This document shows, in pieces, positions 1 to 7,490 of a stretch of 64,000 nucleotides of DNA (positions are counted from its first letter, which is position 1; every line of letters starts with the position of its first letter). The notes under the pieces were generated by a model. That model did no database searches. It saw nothing but the letters and a program-made list of their open reading frames with translations, and was not told the origin of the DNA. The position numbers and the translations under genes were made by a program. Origin of the DNA: Flavimobilis sp052324925 (GTDB lineage Bacteria > Actinomycetota > Actinomycetes > Actinomycetales > Cellulomonadaceae). The DNA lies in NCBI GenBank assembly GCA_052324925.1, contig JBQPRE010000002.1. One strand, written 5' to 3'.

Positions 1-54
1 CAGGGCGACGCGAACGACGTCGTCGCGGAACTCGCGGGGATAGCGCTTGGACAT
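1..54 (-). CDS. IS3-family transposase OrfA, N-terminus (runs off window)
   Basis: Reading the minus strand from the ATG at 54 gives 18 residues beginning MSKRYPREFRDDVV, the typical start of the small helix-turn-helix OrfA of IS3/IS911-type transposases, which binds the element ends. A GAGAGGA ribosome binding site lies about 8 nt upstream. The rest of the gene lies outside the window. The family call rests on this short but characteristic N-terminus. A generic HTH_Tnp_1 transposase of another IS family is possible. Confidence 0.75.
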   Translation of the reverse strand, partial: MSKRYPREFRDDVVRVAL

Positions 55-95
55 GGGGACATCCTCTCAGCGGTGCTGGTCAGCACCACGGGTGG
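1..95 (-). mobile_element. End of an IS3-like insertion sequence (boundary approximate)
   Basis: The transposase start at 54 points out of the window, so only the left end of the element is visible. Between the start codon and the DUF559 remnant lies a 7-bp inverted repeat (GGTGCTG / CAGCACC, 72-87), which could be part of the terminal structure. The exact tip and any target duplication cannot be fixed because the other end is absent. Confidence 0.5.
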
Positions 96-743
96 GTGTC
101 ACCTATCCGTGCAGCAGTCCCGCGCGTCCACACGGCGCCTTGTGGTGAGGCCGAGCTCGTCGAGGTGGGTGGTGCGTGGGTCTCGAGCGTCGTCCGGACA
201 GTCGTCGACGTCGCCCGCTTCGGCTCGACGCGTGCCGGCGTCGTCGTGCTCGACCAGGCCCTCCGCGCAGGGATCTCAGGGGCCGCTCTTGAGGAGGCGG
301 TGCGCCGCCTCTGCAGCGTTCCGGGTTCGAGGCGTGCGCGGGTTGCGCTCGGGCTCGCGGACGACGGGGCTGAGTCGCCGTGGGAGTCGTGGACGAGGGT
401 CAGGGCCATGGCGGCCGGACTGCCGCGCCCGACGACGCAGCTGGAGATCGCCACCGACATCGGGGTCTTCTACGCCGACCTCGCGTGGCCTGAACTGCGG
501 CTGATCGTCGAGTTTGACGGGCAGCTGAAGTACCGGGATCTTGCCGGCGCGGATCCCGCCGGAGTCGTCATCGCCGAGAAGGAGCGTGAGGATGCGATCC
601 GCGCAGAAGGGTGGTCGGTCGTGCGCGTGACGGCGAACCAGCTGCGGACTCCCGACCTGTTCGAGGCGCGGCTCCGTCGTGCGCTCGGCGTCAAGGCCCG
701 ACGCGCCCTGACCCCCCGCCCGTCGCTGCTCGTCACCCGCTAA
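96..743 (+). CDS. DUF559 / AbiEi-associated endonuclease-like protein, 5'-truncated
   Basis: The 215 codons match the C-terminal two thirds of a common actinobacterial family of about 300 residues: a winged-helix-type N-terminus, a middle helical part (VVRTVVDVARF near residue 36), and a C-terminal PD-(D/E)xK-like DUF559 core (ESPWESWTRVR near residue 92; IVEFDGQLKYRD near residue 138; WSVVRVT near 175). The usual first ~100 residues are missing, and the frame runs upstream into insertion-sequence DNA without a native start. The IS therefore probably removed or displaced the N-terminus. The GTG at 96 is only the first possible start. Likely a non-functional remnant; the family's biological role is unclear. 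Confidence 0.65.
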   Translation: MSPIRAAVPRVHTAPCGEAELVEVGGAWVSSVVRTVVDVARFGSTRAGVVVLDQALRAGISGAALEEAVRRLCSVPGSRRARVALGLADDGAESPWESWTRVRAMAAGLPRPTTQLEIATDIGVFYADLAWPELRLIVEFDGQLKYRDLAGADPAGVVIAEKEREDAIRAEGWSVVRVTANQLRTPDLFEARLRRALGVKARRALTPRPSLLVTR

Positions 744-759
744 CCCCCCGACAGGTCGG

Positions 760-825
760 CTACCCGCAGGTTTGTGCTCTACCCGCAGGTCTGGCCGTGC
801 GGGTAGAGCACAAACGTGCGGGTGG
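760..825. repeat. 66-bp palindromic repeat, copy 1 (inverted relative to copies 2 and 3)
   Basis: Two 28-nt arms (760-787 and 798-825) pair at 26 of 28 positions around a 10-nt loop containing GGTCTGG. Each arm holds ACCCGCA, then a TTTGTGC core, then ACCCGCA. Two more copies lie at 13351 and 13493. The loop of this copy matches the reverse complement of theirs, so it is inserted the other way round. It lies between the convergent ends of the DUF559 gene and metZ, so it could act as a bidirectional terminator. Confidence 0.9.
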
Positions 826-836
826 GTGGTGGCCGC

Positions 837-2051
837 CTACGCGGAGAGCGCTTGCGTGAGGTCCTCCAGGAGATCCGCCACGTCCTCCAGGCCGACCGAG
901 AGGCGCACCGTCGTCTCGCCAATCCCCACCGCAGCACGACCCGCGGCACCAACCTTGCGGTGCGTCGTCGTCGCAGGGTGCGTGATGAGCGACTTCGCGT
1001 CGCCCAGGTTGTTCGAGAGGTCGATGACGCGCAGCGCGTCGAGGAAGCGGAACGTCCGCTCCTTCTCCGCCTCCGGGGTCGCCTCGTCCGGCACCGCGAG
1101 GTCGAACGACACGACCGTGCCGCCCGCCGACTGCTGCCGCACGGCAAGCTCGTGCTGCGGGTGCGAGGCAAGGTACGGGTAGAAGACCTGCCCGACGCGG
1201 TCGTCGGCCTCGAGCGCCCGAGCGATCTCGAGTGCAGCAGCCGACTGCGCGCGCACGCGCAGGGGCATCGTCTCGAGCGCCTTGAGCAGGACCCACGCGT
1301 TGAACGCGGACATCGTCGGGCCGGTGTTGCGCACGAGGTGCTGCACGGGCCCGCGGATGTACTCCTCAGAACCGAGGATCGCGCCGCCCAGCACGCGCCC
1401 CTGTCCGTCGATGTGCTTCGTGGCGGAGTAGATGACGACGTCAGCGCCGTGCTCGAGCGGCCGCGACAGGACGGGCGTCGCGAACACGTTGTCGACCATG
1501 ACGAGCGCACCCGCGGCATGGGCGAGCTCCGAGACGGCGCGCATGTCGACGATCTCGAGCATGGGGTTCGACGGGGTCTCGAAGAAGACGACGTCGGCGG
1601 GCGTCGCGAGGGCCGCGCGCCACTGCTCGAGGTCACGGCCGTCGACGAAGTCCGTCTGCACGCCCCACCCCGCGAGGATGTCGGTGAGGACGACGACGGT
1701 CGAGCCGAACAGTGCGCGTGACGCGACGACGCGCGAGCCCTGACGGCAGACGGCGGCGAGCGCAGTGAACACCGCCGACATGCCGGTCGCCGTGGCGAAG
1801 CAGGCCTCGGCGCCCTCGATGAGGCGCAGTCGCTCCTCGAAGTTCGCGACGGTCGGGTTGCCGTAGCGCGAGTACACGTAGCGGTCGATCTCGCCCGTGA
1901 ACGCGGCCTCGCACTCGCCGGCCGAGCTGTAGACGTAACCCTGCGTGAGGAAGAGCGGCTCAGCGGTCTCGCTGAACGGGGTGCGGACCTGGCCGCCGCG
2001 CACGGCGAGCGTGGCGGGCCGCAATCCGTCGGGCAGCGAGCTGCCGCTCAC
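837..2051 (-). CDS. metZ: O-succinylhomoserine sulfhydrylase
   Basis: A 404-residue PLP enzyme of the Cys/Met metabolism family that makes homocysteine from O-succinylhomoserine and sulfide. Seen: YSRYGNPT near 60, the cofactor-binding VDNVFATP near 186-193, and the PLP lysine in YSATKHIDG (Lys212), with GQGR following as in MetZ. The C-terminus carries SLGD-like NNLGDAKSLITHPATTTH, typical of MetZ. The GTG start at 2051 overlaps the upstream rhodanese stop by 4 nt (GTGA), indicating translational coupling; a longer in-frame extension upstream is only shadow of the rhodanese gene. It lies in an operon under a SAM riboswitch, fitting methionine control. CysK-type or MetB activity is less likely. 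Confidence 0.93.
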   Translation of the reverse strand: MSGSSLPDGLRPATLAVRGGQVRTPFSETAEPLFLTQGYVYSSAGECEAAFTGEIDRYVYSRYGNPTVANFEERLRLIEGAEACFATATGMSAVFTALAAVCRQGSRVVASRALFGSTVVVLTDILAGWGVQTDFVDGRDLEQWRAALATPADVVFFETPSNPMLEIVDMRAVSELAHAAGALVMVDNVFATPVLSRPLEHGADVVIYSATKHIDGQGRVLGGAILGSEEYIRGPVQHLVRNTGPTMSAFNAWVLLKALETMPLRVRAQSAAALEIARALEADDRVGQVFYPYLASHPQHELAVRQQSAGGTVVSFDLAVPDEATPEAEKERTFRFLDALRVIDLSNNLGDAKSLITHPATTTHRKVGAAGRAAVGIGETTVRLSVGLEDVADLLEDLTQALSA

Positions 2052-2470
2052 CGAGCGTTCCCGGTGTACGTCGTCGTCGGGAGGCCTGCGTTGAGCCATC
2101 CGTTGATCGAGCGCCCACCGAGCGCGTCGAAGTCGCCCTCGAAGCCCTGCAGGACGTTGTACGACGACGCCCAGCCCGCAGCGGTTGCGGCCTCGGCGGC
2201 GGCGATCGAGCGTCCACCCGAGCGGCACAGGAAGAACACCGTTGCGTCCTTGGGAACGCCCGCGGCCTCGAGCTCGGCGACGAAGTGCGGGTTGGGGCCG
2301 AGGTGGCTCGCCCATTCGATGAAGCGGACGGGAGCGTCGTCCTTGGGGGAGTCCGGCACGCCGACCTCCTGCCATTCCTCGACCGTGCGGACGTCGACGA
2401 GAACCGTGTGAGGGTCGATCGTCAGCTGGTCCCATGCGTCGTGGGGGGTCACGTCTCCGGCGTAGGGCAT
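2048..2470 (-). CDS. Rhodanese-like domain protein
   Basis: A 140-residue single-domain rhodanese (sulfur transferase). The active-site cysteine is in the loop CRSGGRS (Cys82), preceded by the usual VLVDVRTVEEW near 23-33. The ATG at 2470 is chosen because GGAG sits 7 nt upstream; an earlier in-frame ATG lies inside the riboswitch. It is the first gene of an operon with metZ (4-nt overlap) and may deliver sulfane sulfur or sulfide to the sulfhydrylase. That role is inferred from neighbourhood, a pairing common in actinobacteria. Confidence 0.85.
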   Translation of the reverse strand: MPYAGDVTPHDAWDQLTIDPHTVLVDVRTVEEWQEVGVPDSPKDDAPVRFIEWASHLGPNPHFVAELEAAGVPKDATVFFLCRSGGRSIAAAEAATAAGWASSYNVLQGFEGDFDALGGRSINGWLNAGLPTTTYTGNAR

Positions 2471-2484
2471 CGAATTCTCCGTTT

Positions 2485-2575
2485 GCATCGGTGGTGGCGG
2501 GAGCACCCGCACCCTGTTCGGGGGGTTGCTGCGGCGTCGTCGTGCCACGTCACTCGGCCGCTCTGGATGACACGA
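2485..2575 (-). promoter_or_regulatory. SAM-I (S-box) riboswitch leader of rhodanese-metZ
   Basis: The minus strand shows the S-box core in order: TCATCCAGAGCGGC, then GAGTGACGTGGC, then GACGCCGCAGCAACC, then GGGTGC and a GTGCTCCCGCC segment. This follows the SAM-I consensus (AGAG-GG, GAGGGA-UGGCCC, GCAACC, GGUGC). A TAGCAT -10-like box at 2584-2579 would start transcription just before it. It ends about 15 nt before the rhodanese ATG, near the GGAG site, so control could be translational. The downstream gene makes homocysteine, the methionine precursor. Confidence 0.8.
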
Positions 2576-2821
2576 CAAATGCTACCGGCAGCTGCTCCCC
2601 GGACGGTGGTCGTTCCGGTGGCCGGACGCGCTGTCCGTGGGGCGTGCGGGCGGCTATGAGGAACGCCACGTCCGCCGCCCGAGCGGCGTCGCCGCAGCCG
2701 CGGAGATCCGCGGATCCGCAAGGGGGTGACACCGCGTCGCGCGGGCTTGTGAGAAGTCGTCGTGCACAGTTTGCCGTGCGGGTGTTGGCAGGCGGGCCAG
2801 GGTGTGTTCTTATTTCTCGCT

Positions 2822-3580
2822 GTGGAGCACGATCGCACTTTCTCGGGGCACGGTTTTCGCCTCGAGCCGCTGGCGCAGAAGCACGTCGGCGAGCTGTCCC
2901 GCATGGTCGACGCCGACATGTGGGCCGGCATGAGTACCCCCGTGCCTGAGGGTGAGGTGGGGATGATGAACTACATCGAAGATTCCCTGTTCCTCGAGGG
3001 CTGCTACCCGTTCGCGGTCGTCGACGCGATCAGCGGCGAGGTGCGGGGGTCGACGGCTCTCGTCGCGCACGACGCCGTCGCCCGGCGCGTCGAGATCGGC
3101 CGCACCTTCTACGACCGCGCGCTCTGGGGCCGCCTCATCAACCCGGCGGTGAAGTTCCTGCTCCTTGAGCACGCGTTCGACGCACTCGGCGTCTACCGCG
3201 TCTCGCTGCGTGCCGACGCCCGTAACACGCGCTCGCTCGCCGCGATCGAGCGCCTCGGCGCGACGCGTGAGGGAACGCTGCGCGGTTTCCGCGACGCACC
3301 CGACGGCACGCGCGTCGACTCGGTGATGTTCTCGATCCTTGCTCCCGAGTGGCCCGGTGTGCGGGAGCGCCTGCTCGCGCGCATCGACCCGCTGCGAGCG
3401 ATCGAAGGGTCGCTTGCGGGGCCGCAGCTGGCCGTCGTGGGTGCGTCCGTCGCGGAGCCGATGCCGGTCGACGACGCGGTCGTGGACGTCCCCGGCGGCG
3501 TCGGTGCCGGTGTGGCGTCGCGCCGGTGGCGGGGTCCGCGCTTGCGCGGCAAGCCGCGCCGCCCGCGCCCGGCCCGCTGA
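2822..3580 (+). CDS. GNAT acetyltransferase (RimJ/RimL-like) with basic tail
   Basis: A 252-residue protein. Residues ~8-190 form a RimJ/RimL-type N-acetyltransferase: RLEPLAQKHV near 12, VEIGRTFYDRALWGRLINP near 96-114, and the acetyl-CoA loop ending in ADARNTRSLAAIERLGA near 135-151. A further ~60 residues follow, ending in an Arg/Pro-rich basic tail, which is unusual for the family. The GTG at 2822 begins the homologous part; upstream a TTGGCA (2785) and a T/A-rich TTATTT (2810-2815) suggest a leaderless promoter. The next gene is a clear paralogue, so this is a tandem duplication. The substrate is unknown. Confidence 0.82.
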   Translation: MEHDRTFSGHGFRLEPLAQKHVGELSRMVDADMWAGMSTPVPEGEVGMMNYIEDSLFLEGCYPFAVVDAISGEVRGSTALVAHDAVARRVEIGRTFYDRALWGRLINPAVKFLLLEHAFDALGVYRVSLRADARNTRSLAAIERLGATREGTLRGFRDAPDGTRVDSVMFSILAPEWPGVRERLLARIDPLRAIEGSLAGPQLAVVGASVAEPMPVDDAVVDVPGGVGAGVASRRWRGPRLRGKPRRPRPAR

Positions 3581-3738
3581 ACCGGAGTCCGCGGGACCGT
3601 CGGGCCTGGAACAGCGGGACCGCTGAGCCGGGAAGCCCCCGGACCCGCTGACCCGCTGAGACGGGGGAGACGGGCGCGCCCGGCCCGCTGCGGCGATTTC
3701 CCGTCGCGCGCCCGAGGGCGGGGTGCTTGGCTGGGGCG

Positions 3739-4323
3739 ATGACGACGACTCCACCCTTGTCCGGTCGTGGTGTGCGCCTCGAGCCTCTTGCCGAGCACCA
3801 TGCGCCCGCGCTCTGGCCGCTCGTCGACGACGCATTGTGGGCGGGCATGACGACGCCCGTGCCTGGGACGCTCGAGGCGATGACGGAGCACATCCGTGCC
3901 CTCACGTCGCGGCCGGGGCTCGTCGGGTTTGCTGTCGTTGACGCGGAGCTCGAGCCGGGTGCTGTTGCGGGGGTGACGACGTTCTACGACATCGATCTGC
4001 ATGCGGGGCGGGTCGAGATCGGTCACACGTTCTACGGGCGGCGTTGGTGGGGAACGCACGTCAACCCGGCGGCGAAGCGCGCGATGCTCGCGCACGCGTT
4101 CGACGTGTGGGGTGTCGAGCGTGTCGCGCTGCGTGCCGACGCCCGCAACGCGCGATCGCTCGCCGCGATCGAGCGGCTGGGGGCGACCCGTGAGGGGGTC
4201 TTGCGGTCGCATCGTCGTGCGCCCGACGGGTCGCGTGGCGACACCGTCTACTTCTCGATCCTGCGTGACGAGTGGCCCGCGAGCCGAGCCGTCCTCGATG
4301 CCCGTCTGGCTAGTCGATCGTGA
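3739..4323 (+). CDS. GNAT acetyltransferase (RimJ/RimL-like), paralogue of upstream gene
   Basis: A 194-residue GNAT protein sharing with its upstream neighbour RLEPLAEHH, LWAGMTTPVP, VEIGHTFYGRRWWGTHVNPAAK and ALRADARNARSLAAIERLGATREG. It lacks the basic C-terminal tail of the neighbour. The ATG at 3739 is preferred to one at 3727 because it matches the paralogue's beginning. The ribosome binding site is weak (CTGGGG). Its end overlaps the convergent pentapeptide gene by 14 bp. Likely modifies a protein N-terminus or small molecule; the target is unknown. Confidence 0.85.
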   Translation: MTTTPPLSGRGVRLEPLAEHHAPALWPLVDDALWAGMTTPVPGTLEAMTEHIRALTSRPGLVGFAVVDAELEPGAVAGVTTFYDIDLHAGRVEIGHTFYGRRWWGTHVNPAAKRAMLAHAFDVWGVERVALRADARNARSLAAIERLGATREGVLRSHRRAPDGSRGDTVYFSILRDEWPASRAVLDARLASRS

Positions 4324-4951
4324 TGCCGAGGGCGGTTGCGAGTCCCGTGGCGAGACCGTGGAGCTGAGCAGCCGAGACCTTCGCCCCGCGTAGTCCGGCG
4401 GCGCCGTCGACCTCGGCGAGGTCGAGTCCGCGCAGGTCGACCTCCTTGAGCCGGGCCTCGGTGACGTCGAGCCTGCGGATGGTTGACGAGCGCGCACGCA
4501 GTCGCGTGACCTTCGCGCCAGCGAGGTCGAGGTCGCCGATCGTCACGCCGTCGAAGAAGATTCCCTCGACGGTTGCGCCGCGCAGGCTGAGGTGGTCGAG
4601 GCGTCCGCCGATGATCGTCAGCCGCGAGATGGTGGCGCCGGGGGCGGTGAGGGCGCCGATCCGCAGGTCGGACCAGGTGCCGCTGAGGACGGTGGCGTTC
4701 TTGAGGTCGACGGAGGTCGCGCGGACGTCGTCCCAGTCGGTGTCGACGAGTCGCGCGCCCGTGAGCCGGGCACCGTCGAGGACGCACCGTGCGATCGAGC
4801 ATTCGAGGATGCGGGCGTCGGTGAGGTCGTGGTCGGTGAGGTCGAGGTCGTCGAGCCGAACGTCGTCGAGCGTCGTGCCGCGCGTGAGGTCCATGCCTCC
4901 ACCCAACCACGCCGCCGTCACCTTGCCCGAGCGCCCGACCTGCTCCGACAC
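4310..4951 (-). CDS. Pentapeptide-repeat protein
   Basis: A 213-residue protein whose residues ~20-195 follow the A(D/N)LxX pattern, with blocks such as LDDLDLTDHDLTDARI, ARLTGARLVDTD and VDLRGLDLAEVDGA. This predicts a right-handed quadrilateral beta-helix. No signal peptide or enzyme motif is visible. Related proteins include DNA-mimic gyrase protectors (MfpA/Qnr), but nothing here shows gyrase specificity. Convergent with the GNAT gene (14-bp overlap) and divergent from padR. Function unknown. Confidence 0.8.
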   Translation of the reverse strand: MSEQVGRSGKVTAAWLGGGMDLTRGTTLDDVRLDDLDLTDHDLTDARILECSIARCVLDGARLTGARLVDTDWDDVRATSVDLKNATVLSGTWSDLRIGALTAPGATISRLTIIGGRLDHLSLRGATVEGIFFDGVTIGDLDLAGAKVTRLRARSSTIRRLDVTEARLKEVDLRGLDLAEVDGAAGLRGAKVSAAQLHGLATGLATALGITID

Positions 4952-5086
4952 GCCGCACAGTTCTGCGTCGTGGACACTACCGTGTCACGCGGAGTAGTGT
5001 GCGACGCGAAAGGTCAGGGCGACGGGGCAGGGGGCTGCCGCGAGGGCCACGGATGCCGCCGCACGGCGGCACGGCAAGGAGGGTGC

Positions 5087-5416
5087 ATGGACACGACACA
5101 GCTCTTGCGCGGGGTGCTCGACGCGGCGGTCCTCGCCGTGCTCGACCGCGACGACGGGTACGGCTATGACGTCGTGCGCCGACTCCGCAACGCCGGGCTC
5201 ACCGAGGTCGGTGACGCGTCGGTCTACGGAACGCTGCGCCGCCTCTACGCGGCGGGCTCGCTCACGAGCTACGTCGTCCCCTCCGACGAGGGCCCGCACC
5301 GCAAGTACTACGGCATGACGCCACAGGGTCGTGCGTCGCTCGAGACGCAGCGCAAGGAGTGGCACGAGTTCTCCGAGGCCCTCACGGGCCTCCTCGACAT
5401 GGAAGGAGCCGCGTGA
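5087..5416 (+). CDS. PadR-family transcriptional regulator
   Basis: A 109-residue winged-helix repressor: LLRGVLDAAVLAVL near 6-19, DGYGYDVVRRL near 23-33, VYGTLRRLYAAG near 46-57, and RKYYGMTPQG near 72-81 are the typical PadR landmarks. The ATG at 5087 follows a strong AAGGAGG site. The stop overlaps the next start (TGATG), so both proteins are made together. In such PadR/membrane-protein pairs the regulator normally represses its own operon; the inducer is unknown. Confidence 0.9.
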   Translation: MDTTQLLRGVLDAAVLAVLDRDDGYGYDVVRRLRNAGLTEVGDASVYGTLRRLYAAGSLTSYVVPSDEGPHRKYYGMTPQGRASLETQRKEWHEFSEALTGLLDMEGAA

Positions 5417-6510
5417 TGTCCGCGCCCACGATGCTCGACCCCGTCGCCGCCTACGCGACCGACGTCCGACACCACCTGGCCGACCTCGCCCCCGACGTGC
5501 TCGAAGACCTCACGGGCGGACTTGAGGCCGACCTCGGTGAGTCAGCCGCCGATGCCCTGGCCGGAGCGAGCCCGACCGCGCACGATCTCGTCGTGCGCTT
5601 CGGAACCCCCGAGGCCTACGCGGCCGAGCTCCGCGAGTCCGCAGGGCTTCCTGCCGTCGGGGAGGCCGGGGCGAGGACCCGCATGGCCGACCGCGTGGCC
5701 CTGCTCGTGCGCCGGTGGCGTCAGGCGCTCGAGGCGACGCCCGCGTGGCGGCACGTGCGCGACTTCCTCGTCGCGCTCACGCCGCTGTGGTGGGTCCTAC
5801 GAGGCTGGGCGCTCGCGGCGGTTGTGGCCGTACCGTTCACCTCCGTCGCCCCTCCCCGGGACCTGCTGGCCTGGCTCCTCGTGATGGCGGGGGTCGTGGT
5901 CTCAGCGCAGGTGGGGCGTGGCGCATGGGTGCTGCGCGGGCGGTGGCGGGTGACGTGGCGGGTGGCGTCCGTCGTGCTCATCCCGGTGTGTTTCGTGGTC
6001 CTGTTCACGACCTCAGACGCGATCGCGCAGGAGCAGCGAAGCAGGGGATACGCGACGTGGAACTCGGCTGAGTATCTCGAGGACATCCCGGCATGGGGCG
6101 CGTTCCAGTACGACGCGACGGGTGTGATGATCGACGGACATCGCTCGACGAACCTCTTTGTGTACGGCCCTGACGGTGAACTCATCGACGGTGCACAGAT
6201 CGTCGATCAGTCGGGTCGTCCCCTCATCTTGGGCACGGGTGATGGGCGGCTCGTTGCGCCCGACGGGGTGACGGTCTATGTGCCGAGGCTCGATGAGGAT
6301 GGTCGTCAGGTCTTCAACGCCTTCCCCACTCCGTGGTGGCAGGTGCCCGAGGATGAGGACGGCATCGACGACGATCTGTGGCCCAGGCTTCCCTCGGACG
6401 CCGGGGTGAGCGTCCCTCGTCCGCTCGCACGGACGGTCGCCCCGCTTCAGGCTCTCGCGGAGGAGAGCGGCGCCTCGTCCGGGGTGGAGACCCCCGCCGC
6501 GGACGACTAG
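5416..6510 (+). CDS. HAAS-domain (DUF1700-like) membrane protein, PadR partner
   Basis: A 364-residue protein. Residues 5-80 form an alpha-helical HAAS-type domain (YATDVRHHLADLAPDVLEDLTGGLEADL), the module usually encoded beside PadR regulators. About three membrane helices follow (LTPLWWVLRGWALAAVVAVPF, LLAWLLVMAGVVVSAQVG, VASVVLIPVCFVVLF, residues ~125-205). The C-terminal ~150 residues are hydrophilic, probably extracytoplasmic. Translationally coupled to padR. The stop shares a CTAG with the convergent MaoC gene. Probably part of an envelope-stress sensing pair; no enzyme motif is seen. Confidence 0.75.
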   Translation: MSAPTMLDPVAAYATDVRHHLADLAPDVLEDLTGGLEADLGESAADALAGASPTAHDLVVRFGTPEAYAAELRESAGLPAVGEAGARTRMADRVALLVRRWRQALEATPAWRHVRDFLVALTPLWWVLRGWALAAVVAVPFTSVAPPRDLLAWLLVMAGVVVSAQVGRGAWVLRGRWRVTWRVASVVLIPVCFVVLFTTSDAIAQEQRSRGYATWNSAEYLEDIPAWGAFQYDATGVMIDGHRSTNLFVYGPDGELIDGAQIVDQSGRPLILGTGDGRLVAPDGVTVYVPRLDEDGRQVFNAFPTPWWQVPEDEDGIDDDLWPRLPSDAGVSVPRPLARTVAPLQALAEESGASSGVETPAADD

Positions 6511-7490
6511 GTGGTGGGGCGGGGTGTGACGGTCCCGGCGAGGTGGAGCGTGCCGGACTGCGAGTGGCCCGCGTACGCCCACGCGCCGTCGGCGTCGGCC
6601 TGGTAGGTCATGCCGACGCGGCCGGGAAGCAGGACGGGCTTGGCGAACTCGACCGTCCAGTCGTACGTGGCCCCGCGGGGCGCACCGATATCTGCGAGTG
6701 CGCGTGCGGCGGTGTACATGCCGTGGGCGATCGCGCGCGGGAAGCCGAAGGCCTTGGCCGAGAGCGCGGACATGTGGATGGGGTTCCGGTCGCCGGACAC
6801 TGCGCCGTAGGCGCGCCCGACGCCCGCGTCGAGCCGCCAGGACACCGCTGCCGCGCCGCCCATGCCCGACGTCGCCTGCCGCTCGCCTCCGCCCGATGCG
6901 CGAGCCTCAGGGACCTCGTCGTCGTGCCCTGCGAGGGTGACCCCCTTGGCGAGGTAGGTCGAGACCCCACGCCACGCGACCCCACCGTCGGACACGATCT
7001 CGGCGCACACGTCGAGCTGGGCTCCCCGCCGGTGCGGGCGCAGGTCCTGGGTCCACGCGGTGATGTCGAGGGTGTCGCCCAGGCGCAGAGGCCGCAGCAC
7101 GGATGCAGCATTGGCGACGTGCACCATGCCGAGGAGCGGCAGCGGGAAGTCGGACCGCACCATGACGGCGGTCGCGATGGGGAACGCGAGCACGTGGCAG
7201 TAGCCCGACGGCAGAGTGTCTGTGCCTGTCTCGCCGACGAGGTGCTGGTAGTCCGTGAGGTGCGCGGCGTCGACGCGCACGCCCGTCACGCGGTGCGCGA
7301 CGGCCGGGAGCGTGGCGGACGACGACTGCCCGGGCAGTCGCGCAGCAGCCGACCCGGCTGCCCCGCGCAGGTAGAGCCCGCCGAGTGTCGGCATCGACGG
7401 CAGGGTCTCGACGCGCGTCCCGGCCGGCAGGCCGGTGATCGTGCGTGATCGCGGCACGGCGGTTCCGCGGCTGTCGTCCGAGGCTGCCAT
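6507..7490 (-). CDS. MaoC-type (R)-enoyl-ACP/CoA hydratase, HtdX-like
   Basis: A 327-residue double hot-dog protein. The C-terminal half carries the hydratase-2 motif YGAVSGDRNPIHMS...FGFPRAIAHGM (about 224-258) with the catalytic Asp/His pair. The N-terminal half is a second degenerate hot-dog. It hydrates trans-2-enoyl thioesters. The ATG at 7490 overlaps the fabG stop by 1 nt (TGATG). Together with the 452-residue FabG and the thiolase this follows the order of mycobacterial htdX-fabG4-fadA2. The acyl carrier (CoA or ACP) cannot be told from sequence. Confidence 0.85.
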   Translation of the reverse strand: MAASDDSRGTAVPRSRTITGLPAGTRVETLPSMPTLGGLYLRGAAGSAAARLPGQSSSATLPAVAHRVTGVRVDAAHLTDYQHLVGETGTDTLPSGYCHVLAFPIATAVMVRSDFPLPLLGMVHVANAASVLRPLRLGDTLDITAWTQDLRPHRRGAQLDVCAEIVSDGGVAWRGVSTYLAKGVTLAGHDDEVPEARASGGGERQATSGMGGAAAVSWRLDAGVGRAYGAVSGDRNPIHMSALSAKAFGFPRAIAHGMYTAARALADIGAPRGATYDWTVEFAKPVLLPGRVGMTYQADADGAWAYAGHSQSGTLHLAGTVTPRPTT

